A DNA stretch of 27,419 bases from Fodinibacter sp038210185 (GTDB taxonomy: Bacteria; Actinomycetota; Actinomycetes; Actinomycetales; Dermatophilaceae). The stretch lies in the NCBI GenBank assembly GCA_038210185.1, contig JBBQWX010000044.1, positions 1 to 27,419 of the forward strand, given 5' to 3'. The position numbers and the translations under genes are program-made. Shown here piece by piece: positions 13,769 to 23,181 of this stretch; positions within the stretch are counted from its first letter, which is position 1, and the number at the start of each line of letters is the position of its first letter. The notes beneath the pieces are model-generated. The model made no database searches and was not told the DNA's origin. It saw nothing but the letters and a program-made list of their open reading frames with translations.

Positions 13769-14283
13769 AGGCCGGCCCGCTGGGCCTCGCCGCGTGCCGC
13801 GAGGCGGCTGCGGAGCGCCTCGGCCTCGGCCACGGGGAGCCCGGGCAGGGATCCGCCGCTCTCCGGCGAGGCGGTGTGGATCTCGCACGAGGCGATGCCG
13901 TTGGCCCGCGCCAGCGGCCCGGACTGGATGTCGACGTACTGGAGCCGCCCGTACGGCACGCTGACCAGGCTGCGGAACAGCCGGCCCTTGCGGATGACGA
14001 TCTCCTCGTCGAGCTCGACCCACGAGATCGCGCTGACCTGGCGGCCGATCAGCCAGGCCACCCATCCGCCGAGGAGCACCAAGGCGAGCGTGCCGAGCAG
14101 CACCCACCGGGTGACGAGCAGCCCGACGACGACGGTCGCGACGACGAGCGGGAGGAGCACGATGCCGAGGGTGATCAGACGGACCCGGGCGAGCATCGGG
14201 GATACCGGTCGCCACGGCAGGTGTCCCCCGCGCAGGGTGACCGCGTTTGGGCGTGTCGGCGTCACGGAGGTGGGGTCGGCCAT
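13765..14283 (-). CDS. PH-domain membrane protein, short type (bPH_2)
   Basis: The 172-residue protein has two membrane helices (LITLGIVLLPLVVATVVVGLL; VLLGTLALVLLGGWVAWLIG, about 38-85) and one bacterial PH domain (VELDEEIVIRKGRLFRSLVSVPYGRLQYVDIQSGPLARANGIASCEIHTA). It is the usual short partner of a long PH-domain protein, here directly downstream with a 4-bp overlap. Function is unknown. ATG at 14283 is listed; a GTG at 14289 is equally possible because a GAGG lies 6 nt before it, overlapping the hydrolase stop. Confidence 0.82.
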   Translation of the reverse strand: MADPTSVTPTRPNAVTLRGGHLPWRPVSPMLARVRLITLGIVLLPLVVATVVVGLLVTRWVLLGTLALVLLGGWVAWLIGRQVSAISWVELDEEIVIRKGRLFRSLVSVPYGRLQYVDIQSGPLARANGIASCEIHTASPESGGSLPGLPVAEAEALRSRLAARGEAQRAGL

Positions 14284-14297
14284 GACCACAGTGTGCC

Positions 14298-15122
14298 TCA
14301 GCCCAGGAAGCCGCCGACCAGCGCGTTGAACTCCTGAGCGTGTTCGATCTGCGTCCAGTGCCCGCAGCGCCCGAAGACGTGCAGCTGCGAGTCGTCGATG
14401 AGCTCGAGCAGCCGCAGGGCGTTGTCGAGCGGGATGACCCGGTCGTCGCGGCCGTGCACGACCAGGGTGCGGTGCCGCAGCGTGGCGATGACGTCCTGCG
14501 GGGTGGCGAGCGCGTCGACCCAGCGCTGGCGGGGGGCGGGGAACATCGCCGAGAACGACTCCTGGAACCCGGGCCGCACCGAGGCTGCGTACCGCAGCTC
14601 GGCGAGCTCGTCGGTCGCGTACGCCGGGTCGAAGGCGAAGATGTCGAGCAGCCCGCGCATCGTCGCGAGCGAGGGCTGATAGCCCCACACCCGGTCGAGC
14701 CCGTCGGTGATCGGGAACGACACCCCGCACGCGCCCATCAGCACCAGGCGCTCGACGCGTTCGGGGGCGTGCGCCGCCATCGAGATCGCCAGCCCGCCGC
14801 CGAAGCTGTTACCGACGATCGAGAAGTTGTCCAGCCCCAGGGCGTCGGCGAACCCGAGCAGGTGCGCGCGCCAGGCGTCGAGCGAGTACTCGAAGCCGTC
14901 GGGGCGGTCGGTGAAGCCGAACCCGACGACGTCCGGCGCGATGACGTCGAAGCGTTCGGCGAGGGCCGGCATCGTCAGCCGCCAGTTCGCGAAGGCCGAG
15001 ACCCCGGGGCCCGAGCCGTGAACGAGCAGGACGACGGGGCCGGAGCCGGAGCCGGAGCGGTGGTAGTTGGTCGCGATGCCGTCGACGTCGACGGACAGGC
15101 CGATCTCGGGGTTCTCGCTCAT
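14298..15122 (-). CDS. Alpha/beta hydrolase, meta-cleavage product hydrolase type
   Basis: The 274-residue protein has a complete catalytic triad: Ser106 in VGNSFGGG, Asp227 in HGRDDRVIP and His255 in CGHWTQIE. The oxyanion region VHGSGPGVSAFANWR and APDVVGFGFTDRPDG are typical of C-C hydrolases such as XylF, DmpD, TodF and BphD, which cleave ring-fission products of aromatic compounds (for example 2-hydroxymuconic semialdehyde). No other gene of such a pathway is in the window, so the true substrate is open. The ATG at 15122 has TACGGT 6 nt upstream, so a leaderless transcript is likely. It is followed by the PH-domain genes with 14 nt between coding regions. Confidence 0.86.
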   Translation of the reverse strand: MSENPEIGLSVDVDGIATNYHRSGSGSGPVVLLVHGSGPGVSAFANWRLTMPALAERFDVIAPDVVGFGFTDRPDGFEYSLDAWRAHLLGFADALGLDNFSIVGNSFGGGLAISMAAHAPERVERLVLMGACGVSFPITDGLDRVWGYQPSLATMRGLLDIFAFDPAYATDELAELRYAASVRPGFQESFSAMFPAPRQRWVDALATPQDVIATLRHRTLVVHGRDDRVIPLDNALRLLELIDDSQLHVFGRCGHWTQIEHAQEFNALVGGFLG

Positions 15123-15128
15123 GACCGG

Positions 15129-15134
15129 ACCGTA
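15129..15134 (-). promoter_or_regulatory. Leaderless-type -10 element of the hydrolase gene
   Basis: On the minus strand TACGGT ends 6 nt before the ATG at 15122. It lies in the 95-bp divergent gap between the hydrolase and fdhD. Confidence 0.45.
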
Positions 15135-15217
15135 TGCCGGTGGATGCCTGGGCGCCCCCGGCGTTCCGCTCCCCGCAACGCTCGGCCGCCTGTCGCAGCG
15201 TGTGTTTGGATGACCGC

Positions 15218-16054
15218 ATGGGCCGGGTCACGAGGCGGGTGCGCCGCACGCGCCTCGACGTCTCCACCGGTGACCGGGTCGACCGCACCGACACGGTCGC
15301 GGTCGAGGAGCCGCTCGAGATCCGGGTCGGCAACGAGCCGGTGACGACGACGATGCGCACGCCCGGCGACGACTTCGACCTGGCCATCGGTCACCTGCTC
15401 ACCGAGGCGATGCTGCACTCGGCGGCCGAGGTCGGCACCCTCATGCACTGCACCGACCTCGACGCGGACGGCTCGCCCACCTTCAACGTCGTCGAGGTGA
15501 CGCTGGCACCCGGCGCCGTCTTGCACCGCCCGGCCCGGGAGCGCACCGGGCCCATGAGCAGCGCGTGCGGCGTGTGCGGCTCGGCCACCATCGACGCCGT
15601 GCGCACCAGCAGCCGGTACGCCGTCGCCGACGACGCCGTGGGGGTCGCACCGCGGGTGCTCGCCGGGCTGCCCGAGGCGATGCGCGCCCGGCAGGCGGTC
15701 TTCGACCGAACCGGTGGGGTGCACGCGGCGGGCCTGGCGACCCCCGACGGCGAGCTGGTCGTGGTCCGCGAGGACGTCGGCCGGCACAACGCCGTCGACA
15801 AGGTCGTCGGCGCCGCGGCGCGCGAGCGCGAGCTGCCATTCAGCGGAACCGTCCTCGTCGTCAGCGCCCGGGCGAGCTTCGAGATCGTGCAGAAGGCGAG
15901 CGTCGCCGGCATCCCCGTGGTCGTGGCGGTGGGCGCCGCGAGCTCGCTCGCCGTCGACCTCGCGGCCCGGGCCGGCATCACCCTCGTGGCGTTCGCTCGA
16001 CCACCGCACCTGGGCGTCTACAGCCGCCCCGACCGGCTGCTCGGCAGCGCGTAG
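15218..16054 (+). CDS. fdhD: Formate dehydrogenase accessory sulfurtransferase FdhD
   Basis: The 278-residue protein transfers sulfur from a cysteine desulfurase to the molybdenum (bis-MGD) cofactor, a step needed for active formate dehydrogenase. The signature SSACGVCGSATIDAV holds Cys117 and Cys120 of the CxxC loop. VEEPLEIRVGNEP (about 29-41), FDLAIGHLLTEAM and REDVGRHNAVDKVVGAA are also characteristic, as is the C-terminal ASFEIVQKASVAGIPVV. ATG at 15218 gives the usual MGRVTRRVRR start; the preceding in-frame codons from 15134 are not conserved. No formate dehydrogenase gene is in the window, so its client lies elsewhere. Confidence 0.94.
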   Translation: MGRVTRRVRRTRLDVSTGDRVDRTDTVAVEEPLEIRVGNEPVTTTMRTPGDDFDLAIGHLLTEAMLHSAAEVGTLMHCTDLDADGSPTFNVVEVTLAPGAVLHRPARERTGPMSSACGVCGSATIDAVRTSSRYAVADDAVGVAPRVLAGLPEAMRARQAVFDRTGGVHAAGLATPDGELVVVREDVGRHNAVDKVVGAAARERELPFSGTVLVVSARASFEIVQKASVAGIPVVVAVGAASSLAVDLAARAGITLVAFARPPHLGVYSRPDRLLGSA

Positions 16055-16077
16055 TCAGGAGTACCCGGAAGTAGCCT

Positions 16078-16093
16078 CGACCCAATTGGGTCG
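16078..16093. promoter_or_regulatory. 16-bp perfect palindrome upstream of aceE
   Basis: CGACCCAATTGGGTCG is fully self-complementary with an AATT centre. It sits 24 nt after the fdhD stop and 82 nt before the aceE start. As DNA it is a typical dimer-binding operator; as RNA it could form a 6-bp stem with an AATT loop, but there is no T-tract to make a terminator. Confidence 0.5.
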
Positions 16094-16174
16094 GCGGCCC
16101 CGATCGGGTGAAAGATGGGTGGAAGCGCGCTCTTTCTCCCGCGTGCCAACCGTCATCGGCGAAAGGACGACCGC

Positions 16175-18958
<2,784 letters not shown>

Positions 18959-18967
18959 CCTGTCCCC

Positions 18968-19029
18968 GTCGAGAGTAGAGAACACGCCGCCCGGCCTTTG
19001 CGCCGAGCGGCGTGTTCTCTACTCTCGAC
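18968..19029. repeat. 23-bp perfect inverted repeat between aceE and the thiamine-binding gene
   Basis: The left arm 18968-18990 and right arm 19007-19029 are exact complements over 23 bp. The 16-nt centre holds a further CGGC/GCCG stem (18992-18995 with 19002-19005). As RNA this would be a very stable hairpin that could end aceE transcription, but no T-tract follows. As DNA the right arm contains TACTCT (19020-19025), a -10-like element for the gene starting at 19033. The arms begin 9 nt after the aceE stop and end 3 nt before the next ATG. Confidence 0.85.
19020..19025 (+). promoter_or_regulatory. Leaderless-type -10 element within the inverted repeat
   Basis: TACTCT ends 7 nt before the ATG at 19033, and no Shine-Dalgarno sequence is present. 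A weak -35-like TTGCGC (18998-19003) lies 16 nt upstream in the hairpin centre. Both elements fall inside the inverted repeat. Confidence 0.42.
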
Positions 19030-19032
19030 CTC

Positions 19033-19335
19033 ATGATCGTCGCGTTCAGCATCGCCCCCGCTGGCCCGGACGACACCGGGTCGTACGCCGCCGCCGTCGC
19101 CGAGGCGGTGCGCATCGTGCGCGCCTCGGGCCTGCCGCACGAGACCAACGCGATGTTCACCAACATCGAGGGCGAGTGGGACGAGGTCATGGCCGTGCTC
19201 AGGCAGTGCGTCGACGCCATGACCGCGTCCCACCCGCGCGTCTCGCTCGTGGTCAAGGCCGACATCAGGCCGGGCCACACCGGCCAGCTGGAGTCCAAGG
19301 TGGCGCGCATCGAGTCCTTGCTCGCCGAAGACTGA
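19033..19335 (+). CDS. MTH1187/YkoF-type thiamine-binding protein (DUF77)
   Basis: The 100-residue protein is a single small ferredoxin-like domain of the MTH1187 family: MIVAFSIAPAGPDDTGSYAAAVAEAVRIVRASGLPHETNAMFTNIEGEWDEVMAVLRQCVDAM, followed by RVSLVVKADIRPG. Related proteins bind thiamine in homo-oligomers and are thought to act as thiamine carriers or sensors. No signal peptide is present. ATG at 19033 is preferred: it starts the conserved first strand and has a TANNNT element 7 nt upstream. A GTG at 19012, inside the inverted repeat, would add seven residues. It directly follows aceE, whose enzyme needs thiamine diphosphate, which makes a cofactor-related link plausible but unproven. 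Confidence 0.85.
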   Translation: MIVAFSIAPAGPDDTGSYAAAVAEAVRIVRASGLPHETNAMFTNIEGEWDEVMAVLRQCVDAMTASHPRVSLVVKADIRPGHTGQLESKVARIESLLAED

Positions 19336-19344
19336 ACGATTCTG

Positions 19345-19416
19345 GCGGAGTCAGGAGCAGTTCGCCGAGTCAGGATGCCGTAGGGCCCTGACTGCGCGAA
19401 GTGCTCCTGACTCCGC
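19345..19416. repeat. Nested inverted repeat between the thiamine-binding gene and argG
   Basis: Outer arms 19345-19365 and 19396-19416 are complementary over 21 bp with a single mismatch. Inside them AGTCAGG (19368-19374) pairs with CCTGACT (19387-19393). The motif GAGTCAGGA thus occurs twice on one side and its complement twice on the other. The structure starts 9 nt after the upstream stop and ends just before the argG -35 region. It could serve as a bidirectional terminator, a roadblock or a regulator site. Alternative pairing between inner and outer copies is possible. Confidence 0.82.
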
Positions 19417-19417
19417 A

Positions 19418-19445
19418 TTGGTGTATATGCAGAGTCCTGTATAGT
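19418..19445 (+). promoter_or_regulatory. argG promoter, leaderless type
   Basis: TTGGTG (19418-19423) and TATAGT (19440-19445) are separated by 16 nt. The -10 matches the consensus at five of six bases and ends 8 nt before the GTG start at 19454, so transcription would begin at the start codon. The A/T-rich segment also holds ATGCA and TGCAT (19428-19432, 19448-19452), which might be part of an arginine-repressor box; that is speculative. Confidence 0.6.
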
Positions 19446-19453
19446 CTTGCATC

Positions 19454-20881
19454 GTGTCCAAGGTCCTCACCTCCCTGCCCGTCGGCGAGCGCGTCGGCAT
19501 CGCCTTCTCCGGAGGTCTCGACACCTCCGTGGCCGTCGCGTGGATGCGCGAGAGGGGCGCGGTCCCCTGCACGTACACGGCCGACCTCGGACAGTACGAC
19601 GAGCAGGAGATCGACACCGTGCCCGACCGCGCGGGCCGGTACGGCGCCGAGCTGGCCCGGCTGGTCGACTGCCGCAGCGCCCTCGTGGAGGAGGGGCTGT
19701 CGGCCATCGCGTGCGGGGCGTTCCACATCCGCACCGGCGGCCGGACCTACTTCAACACCACCCCCCTGGGACGCGCCGTCACCGGCACCCTGCTCGTGCG
19801 GGCCATGCAGTCCGACTCGGTCGAGATCTGGGGCGACGGCTCGACCTTCAAGGGCAACGACATCGAGCGGTTCTACCGCTACGGGCTGCTCGCCAACCCC
19901 AACCTGCGCATCTACAAGCCGTGGCTGGATGCCGACTTCGTGGCTCAGCTCGGCGGGCGTCACGAGATGAGCGCCTGGCTTCAGGAGCGGAACCTGCCCT
20001 ATCGCCAGAGCCAGGAGAAGGCCTACTCCACCGACGCCAACATCTGGGGCGCCACCCACGAGGCCAAGACCCTCGAGCGCCTCGACGAGTCGATGGAGGT
20101 CGTCGAGCCGATCATGGGCGTGAAGTTCTGGGACCCCTCGGTCGCGATCGAGACCGAGGAGGTCACGATCCGCTTCGCCCAGGGCCGCCCCGTGGCGATC
20201 AACGGGCGCGACCTCGACCCGGTGGCTCTCGTCGACGAGGCCAACACCGTCGGTGGCCGGCACGGCCTGGGCATGTCCGACCAGATCGAGAACCGCATCA
20301 TCGAGGCCAAGTCACGCGGCATCTACGAGGCCCCCGGGATGGCGCTGCTCCACATCGCGTACGAACGGCTCCTCAACGCCGTGCACAACGAGGACACGAT
20401 CGCCAACTACCACGCCGAGGGCAGGCGACTGGGCCGGTTGCTCTACGAGGGCCGCTGGCTCGACCCGCAGAGCCTCATGCTGCGCGAGGCGATCCAGCGC
20501 TGGATCGCCTCGGTCGTCACCGGTGAGGTCACCCTGCGGCTGCGGCGCGGCGAGGACTACTCGATCGTCGACACCCGCGGTGAGAACTTCAGCTACCACC
20601 CCGACAAGCTCTCGATGGAGCGGGTGGAGAACGCGGCGTTCGGACCCCTGGACCGGATCGGCCAGCTGACGATGCGCAACCTCGACATCGCCGACAGCCG
20701 CGCGAAGCTCGAGCTCTACGCGGCCCAGCCGGTCGACCAGGGCCAGCTGCTCGTGGAGAACGGCACCCTGTTCGGTGAGCTCCCCGCCGGCGGGTACGAC
20801 CGGATCACCGACAACCCGCTCGGCGGTGGCCCCGACGGGCAGGCCCTGGACCACGCGGCGATGGAGTCGGGCACCGACTGA
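19454..20881 (+). CDS. argG: Argininosuccinate synthase
   Basis: The 475-residue enzyme joins citrulline and aspartate with ATP to make argininosuccinate, the penultimate step of arginine synthesis. The ATP pyrophosphatase loop AFSGGLDTS is at residues 17-25. STDANIWGATHEAKTLE, EIWGDGSTFKGNDIERFYRYG and the C-terminal DNPLGGGPDGQALDHAAMESGTD are characteristic of the longer E. coli-type subfamily rather than the roughly 400-residue type of mycobacteria. The GTG start gives the typical MSKVLTSLPVGERVGIAFSGG. No other arg gene is in the window. It lies alone between a large inverted repeat and fasR, and has its own strong-looking promoter. Confidence 0.97.
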   Translation: MSKVLTSLPVGERVGIAFSGGLDTSVAVAWMRERGAVPCTYTADLGQYDEQEIDTVPDRAGRYGAELARLVDCRSALVEEGLSAIACGAFHIRTGGRTYFNTTPLGRAVTGTLLVRAMQSDSVEIWGDGSTFKGNDIERFYRYGLLANPNLRIYKPWLDADFVAQLGGRHEMSAWLQERNLPYRQSQEKAYSTDANIWGATHEAKTLERLDESMEVVEPIMGVKFWDPSVAIETEEVTIRFAQGRPVAINGRDLDPVALVDEANTVGGRHGLGMSDQIENRIIEAKSRGIYEAPGMALLHIAYERLLNAVHNEDTIANYHAEGRRLGRLLYEGRWLDPQSLMLREAIQRWIASVVTGEVTLRLRRGEDYSIVDTRGENFSYHPDKLSMERVENAAFGPLDRIGQLTMRNLDIADSRAKLELYAAQPVDQGQLLVENGTLFGELPAGGYDRITDNPLGGGPDGQALDHAAMESGTD

Positions 20882-20922
20882 CCCGCAGGAGCAAGGCGGC
20901 CGGGTTGTGAGCGGCATACAAA

Positions 20923-20928
20923 TACACT
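20923..20928 (+). promoter_or_regulatory. Leaderless-type -10 element of fasR
   Basis: TACACT ends 6 nt before the ATG at 20935; the nearest AGGA-like stretch (20886-20890) is far too distant to act as a ribosome site. No convincing -35 is seen at normal spacing. Confidence 0.45.
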
Positions 20929-20934
20929 CGCCGT

Positions 20935-22122
20935 ATGTCGTCCGCCCGCCCGACCGCCTCGGCCGCCACCCGAGCCCGGGTCGCGCGCGCCGCCGGTGAC
21001 CTCGGCGCCGCCGCCGTGCAGCAGATGGAGACCGACCACGAGTGGTACCGCTCACTGTCGGCCGAGAACCGCTCGTGGGTGGGCCTGGTCGCCCAGGCCG
21101 GCATCACCTCGTTCCTCGACTGGTTCGGCGGCGACCAGAGGCAGCCGGCCGTCACCGCCGACGTGTTCGGCACCGCGCCACGAGAGCTGACCCGCTCGAT
21201 CTCGCTGGCCCAGACCCTCGACCTGATCCGCACCGTCATCAACGTCGTCGAGCGCGACATCGCCGACCTCGCCGTAGCCGGCGAGGGCGACCTCGCCCGC
21301 GAGGCGGTGCTGCGCTATAGCAGGGAGGTCGCCTTCTCGGCCGCCGAGGTCTACGCGCAGGCCGCTGAGGCGCGCGGCGCGTGGGACGCCCGGCTGGAGT
21401 CGCTCGTCGTCGACGCCGTCATCCGTGGCGAGGCCGACGAGTCGATGCAGTCGCGGGCGGCGGCGCTGGGCTGGGGCGCGGTGACCCAGGTCGTCGTCGT
21501 GGTGGGGTCGACCCCCCCCGGCGCCACCGCACCGGTGCTCGCCGACCTGCACCGGGCCACGAGGCGCACGGGCGTGGAGCTGCTCGTCGCCATCCACGGC
21601 CCGCGCATCATCTGCATCGGCGGCAGCGTCACCGACCCGATGGCCCTCGCGGTGGCGCTCGACCCGCACCTGGGCGACGGCCCGCTGGTCGTGGGGCCCG
21701 TCGTGCCGCACCTGTTCGCGGCGGGGCGCAGCGCGCGTGCGGCGATCTCCGGGCACGGCGCGGCCCCGGCGTGGCCGGCCGCCCCCCGGCCGGTGCACGC
21801 CGACGACCTGCTCGCCGAGCGGGCCCTGCTCGGGGACCTCCCCGCCCGTGGGGCGCTCGCGGCCCGGATCGTTCGCCCGCTGGCCGAGAGCCCGGGCGGC
21901 ACCCTGCTCGAGACCGCCGCCGCCTTCCTCGATGGTGCGCTGGGTGTCGAGGGCACCGCGCGAACGCTGATCGTCCACCCCAACACGGTGCGCTATCGCC
22001 TGGCCGGCATCACCAGGACCATCGGCTACGACCTCACCGACCCGCACGATGCGCAGACCGTGCGCACCGCGCTCGCCTTCTTCCGGCTGGGTCCGGCCTC
22101 GAGGATTCCGTCGCGGCCGTGA
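20935..22122 (+). CDS. fasR: PucR/CdaR-type transcription regulator, FasR-like
   Basis: The 395-residue protein ends in the helix-turn-helix typical of the PucR/CdaR family: FLDGALGVEGTARTLIVHPNTVRYRLAGITRTIGYDLTDPHDAQTVRTALAFFRL (about 333-388). Residues 1 to about 170 resemble the N-terminal domain of actinobacterial regulators next to fab genes (ENRSWVGLVAQAGITSFLDWF), and about 195-285 form a degenerate GGDEF-like sensor region. In Streptomyces coelicolor the homologue in the same position, FasR, activates the fabD-fabH-acpP-fabF operon. Position immediately upstream of the same four genes supports that role. The ligand is unknown. The ATG start has a leaderless-type promoter. Confidence 0.88.
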   Translation: MSSARPTASAATRARVARAAGDLGAAAVQQMETDHEWYRSLSAENRSWVGLVAQAGITSFLDWFGGDQRQPAVTADVFGTAPRELTRSISLAQTLDLIRTVINVVERDIADLAVAGEGDLAREAVLRYSREVAFSAAEVYAQAAEARGAWDARLESLVVDAVIRGEADESMQSRAAALGWGAVTQVVVVVGSTPPGATAPVLADLHRATRRTGVELLVAIHGPRIICIGGSVTDPMALAVALDPHLGDGPLVVGPVVPHLFAAGRSARAAISGHGAAPAWPAAPRPVHADDLLAERALLGDLPARGALAARIVRPLAESPGGTLLETAAAFLDGALGVEGTARTLIVHPNTVRYRLAGITRTIGYDLTDPHDAQTVRTALAFFRLGPASRIPSRP

Positions 22123-22150
22123 CCCTGCCCTGACCGGGCACCACCTCGGT

Positions 22151-22169
22151 TTTGGAGGAAAGCTCCAAA
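22151..22169. promoter_or_regulatory. Inverted repeat upstream of fabD, candidate FasR operator
   Basis: TTTGGAGGAAAGCTCCAAA has perfect 7-bp arms and a 5-bp centre. It lies 28 nt after the fasR stop and 67 nt before the fabD start. It is the only clear dyad in this gap other than the hairpin over the ribosome site. Binding by FasR is inferred from gene order. Confidence 0.55.
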
Positions 22170-22208
22170 TCAGGGCGACAAGGTTCGTCCGCGCTCGTCA
22201 GCCATGTG

Positions 22209-22229
22209 ACCCTCTCGCCGGGAGAGGGT
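22209..22229 (+). promoter_or_regulatory. Hairpin covering the fabD ribosome-binding site
   Basis: ACCCTCTC (22209-22216) pairs with GAGAGGGT (22222-22229) over 8 bp with a 5-nt loop GCCGG. The right arm is the purine-rich Shine-Dalgarno region of fabD (GGAGAGG, 22221-22227, 9 nt from the GTG at 22237). If formed in the mRNA it would hide that site. Confidence 0.5.
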
Positions 22230-22236
22230 GGGGAGC

Positions 22237-23181
22237 GTGATCGTTCTCGTCTGTCCCGGCCAGGGCTCCCAGACCCCGGGCTTCCTCGCCCCGTGGCTCG
22301 AGCTGCCCGGCCTTCGCGACCAACTGACCGCACTGTCCGACGCCGCCGAGGTCGACCTCGTCACGCACGGCACGACGTCCGGCGAGGACACCATCAAGGA
22401 CACCGCCGTCGCGCAGCCGCTGCTCGTCGGCGCCGGGCTGCTCGCCCTGCGCGCTCTCGCCGACCCGGATGCCGCTGCCGGACCTGCCCCTGCGCCCGCC
22501 GGCACGGGCGCGCTCGCCGGGCACTCGGTCGGCGAGATCACGGCGGCCGCCGCCGCGGGGGTGCTGGCCGAGACCGAGGCGATGCGGTTCGTCGCTCAGC
22601 GTGGACGCGCCATGGCGGCCGCCAGCGCCGCCACGCCCACCGGGATGAGCGCGGTCCTCGGCGGCGACCCCGACGAGGTGCTCGCAGCACTCGCACGGCA
22701 CGACCTCACGCCGGCCAACGTCAACGGTGCCGGCCAGGTCGTCGCGGCGGGCGCCCTCGAAGCCCTCGCCGCCCTGGCCGCGGACCCGCCCGCGCGCGCC
22801 CGGGTCATCCCGCTCAAGGTCGCCGGGGCCTTCCACACGCACTTCATGCAGTCTGCCGTAGGCGAGCTGCGAGCCGACTGGTCCGACTCCGACGTCTCCG
22901 ACCCGGGTGTCACCCTGGTCTCCAACCGCGACGGCGCCGTGGTCACCGAGGGTCGCGACGTGCTCGACCGCCTCGTCGCCCAGGTGTCGAACCCGGTGCG
23001 CTGGGACCTGTGCATGGAGCGCTTCACCGAGCTCGGCGCCTCGGCGATGATCGAGCTGCCACCCGCCGGCACCCTCGTGGGCCTCGCGAAGCGCGCGATG
23101 AAGGGCGTGCAGCTGCTCGCCCTGAAGACCCCGGAGGACCTCGACGCCGCCCGCACCCTCATCAAGGAGCACTCGGCATGA
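22237..23181 (+). CDS. fabD: Malonyl-CoA:ACP transacylase
   Basis: The 314-residue enzyme moves malonyl groups from CoA to AcpP, supplying the extender unit for fatty-acid synthesis. VCPGQGSQTPGF (5-16) is the substrate loop, GHSVGEITAA holds nucleophile Ser97, QRGRAM holds the malonyl-binding arginine (about 122), and VAGAFHTHFM holds catalytic His200. GTG at 22237 is chosen to give MIVLVCPGQGSQ, as in relatives, with a purine-rich site 9 nt upstream; GTG at 22228 would add three residues. The stop overlaps fabH by 4 nt (ATGA). It is first of the fabD-fabH-acpP-fabF cluster. Confidence 0.96.
   Translation: MIVLVCPGQGSQTPGFLAPWLELPGLRDQLTALSDAAEVDLVTHGTTSGEDTIKDTAVAQPLLVGAGLLALRALADPDAAAGPAPAPAGTGALAGHSVGEITAAAAAGVLAETEAMRFVAQRGRAMAAASAATPTGMSAVLGGDPDEVLAALARHDLTPANVNGAGQVVAAGALEALAALAADPPARARVIPLKVAGAFHTHFMQSAVGELRADWSDSDVSDPGVTLVSNRDGAVVTEGRDVLDRLVAQVSNPVRWDLCMERFTELGASAMIELPPAGTLVGLAKRAMKGVQLLALKTPEDLDAARTLIKEHSA

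Noticed and set aside
16055..16174. Thiamine (TPP) riboswitch before aceE
   Set aside because: The conserved TPP riboswitch core (CTGAGA and the GGAACC-like parts) is absent from the 120-bp gap; only the palindrome and a ribosome site are visible.
18968..19029. Small transposable element (MITE) with the 23-bp arms as ends
   Set aside because: The centre is only 16 bp, no target duplication flanks the arms, and only one copy is in the window. A regulatory or terminator hairpin is more likely, though a genome-wide copy search would decide.
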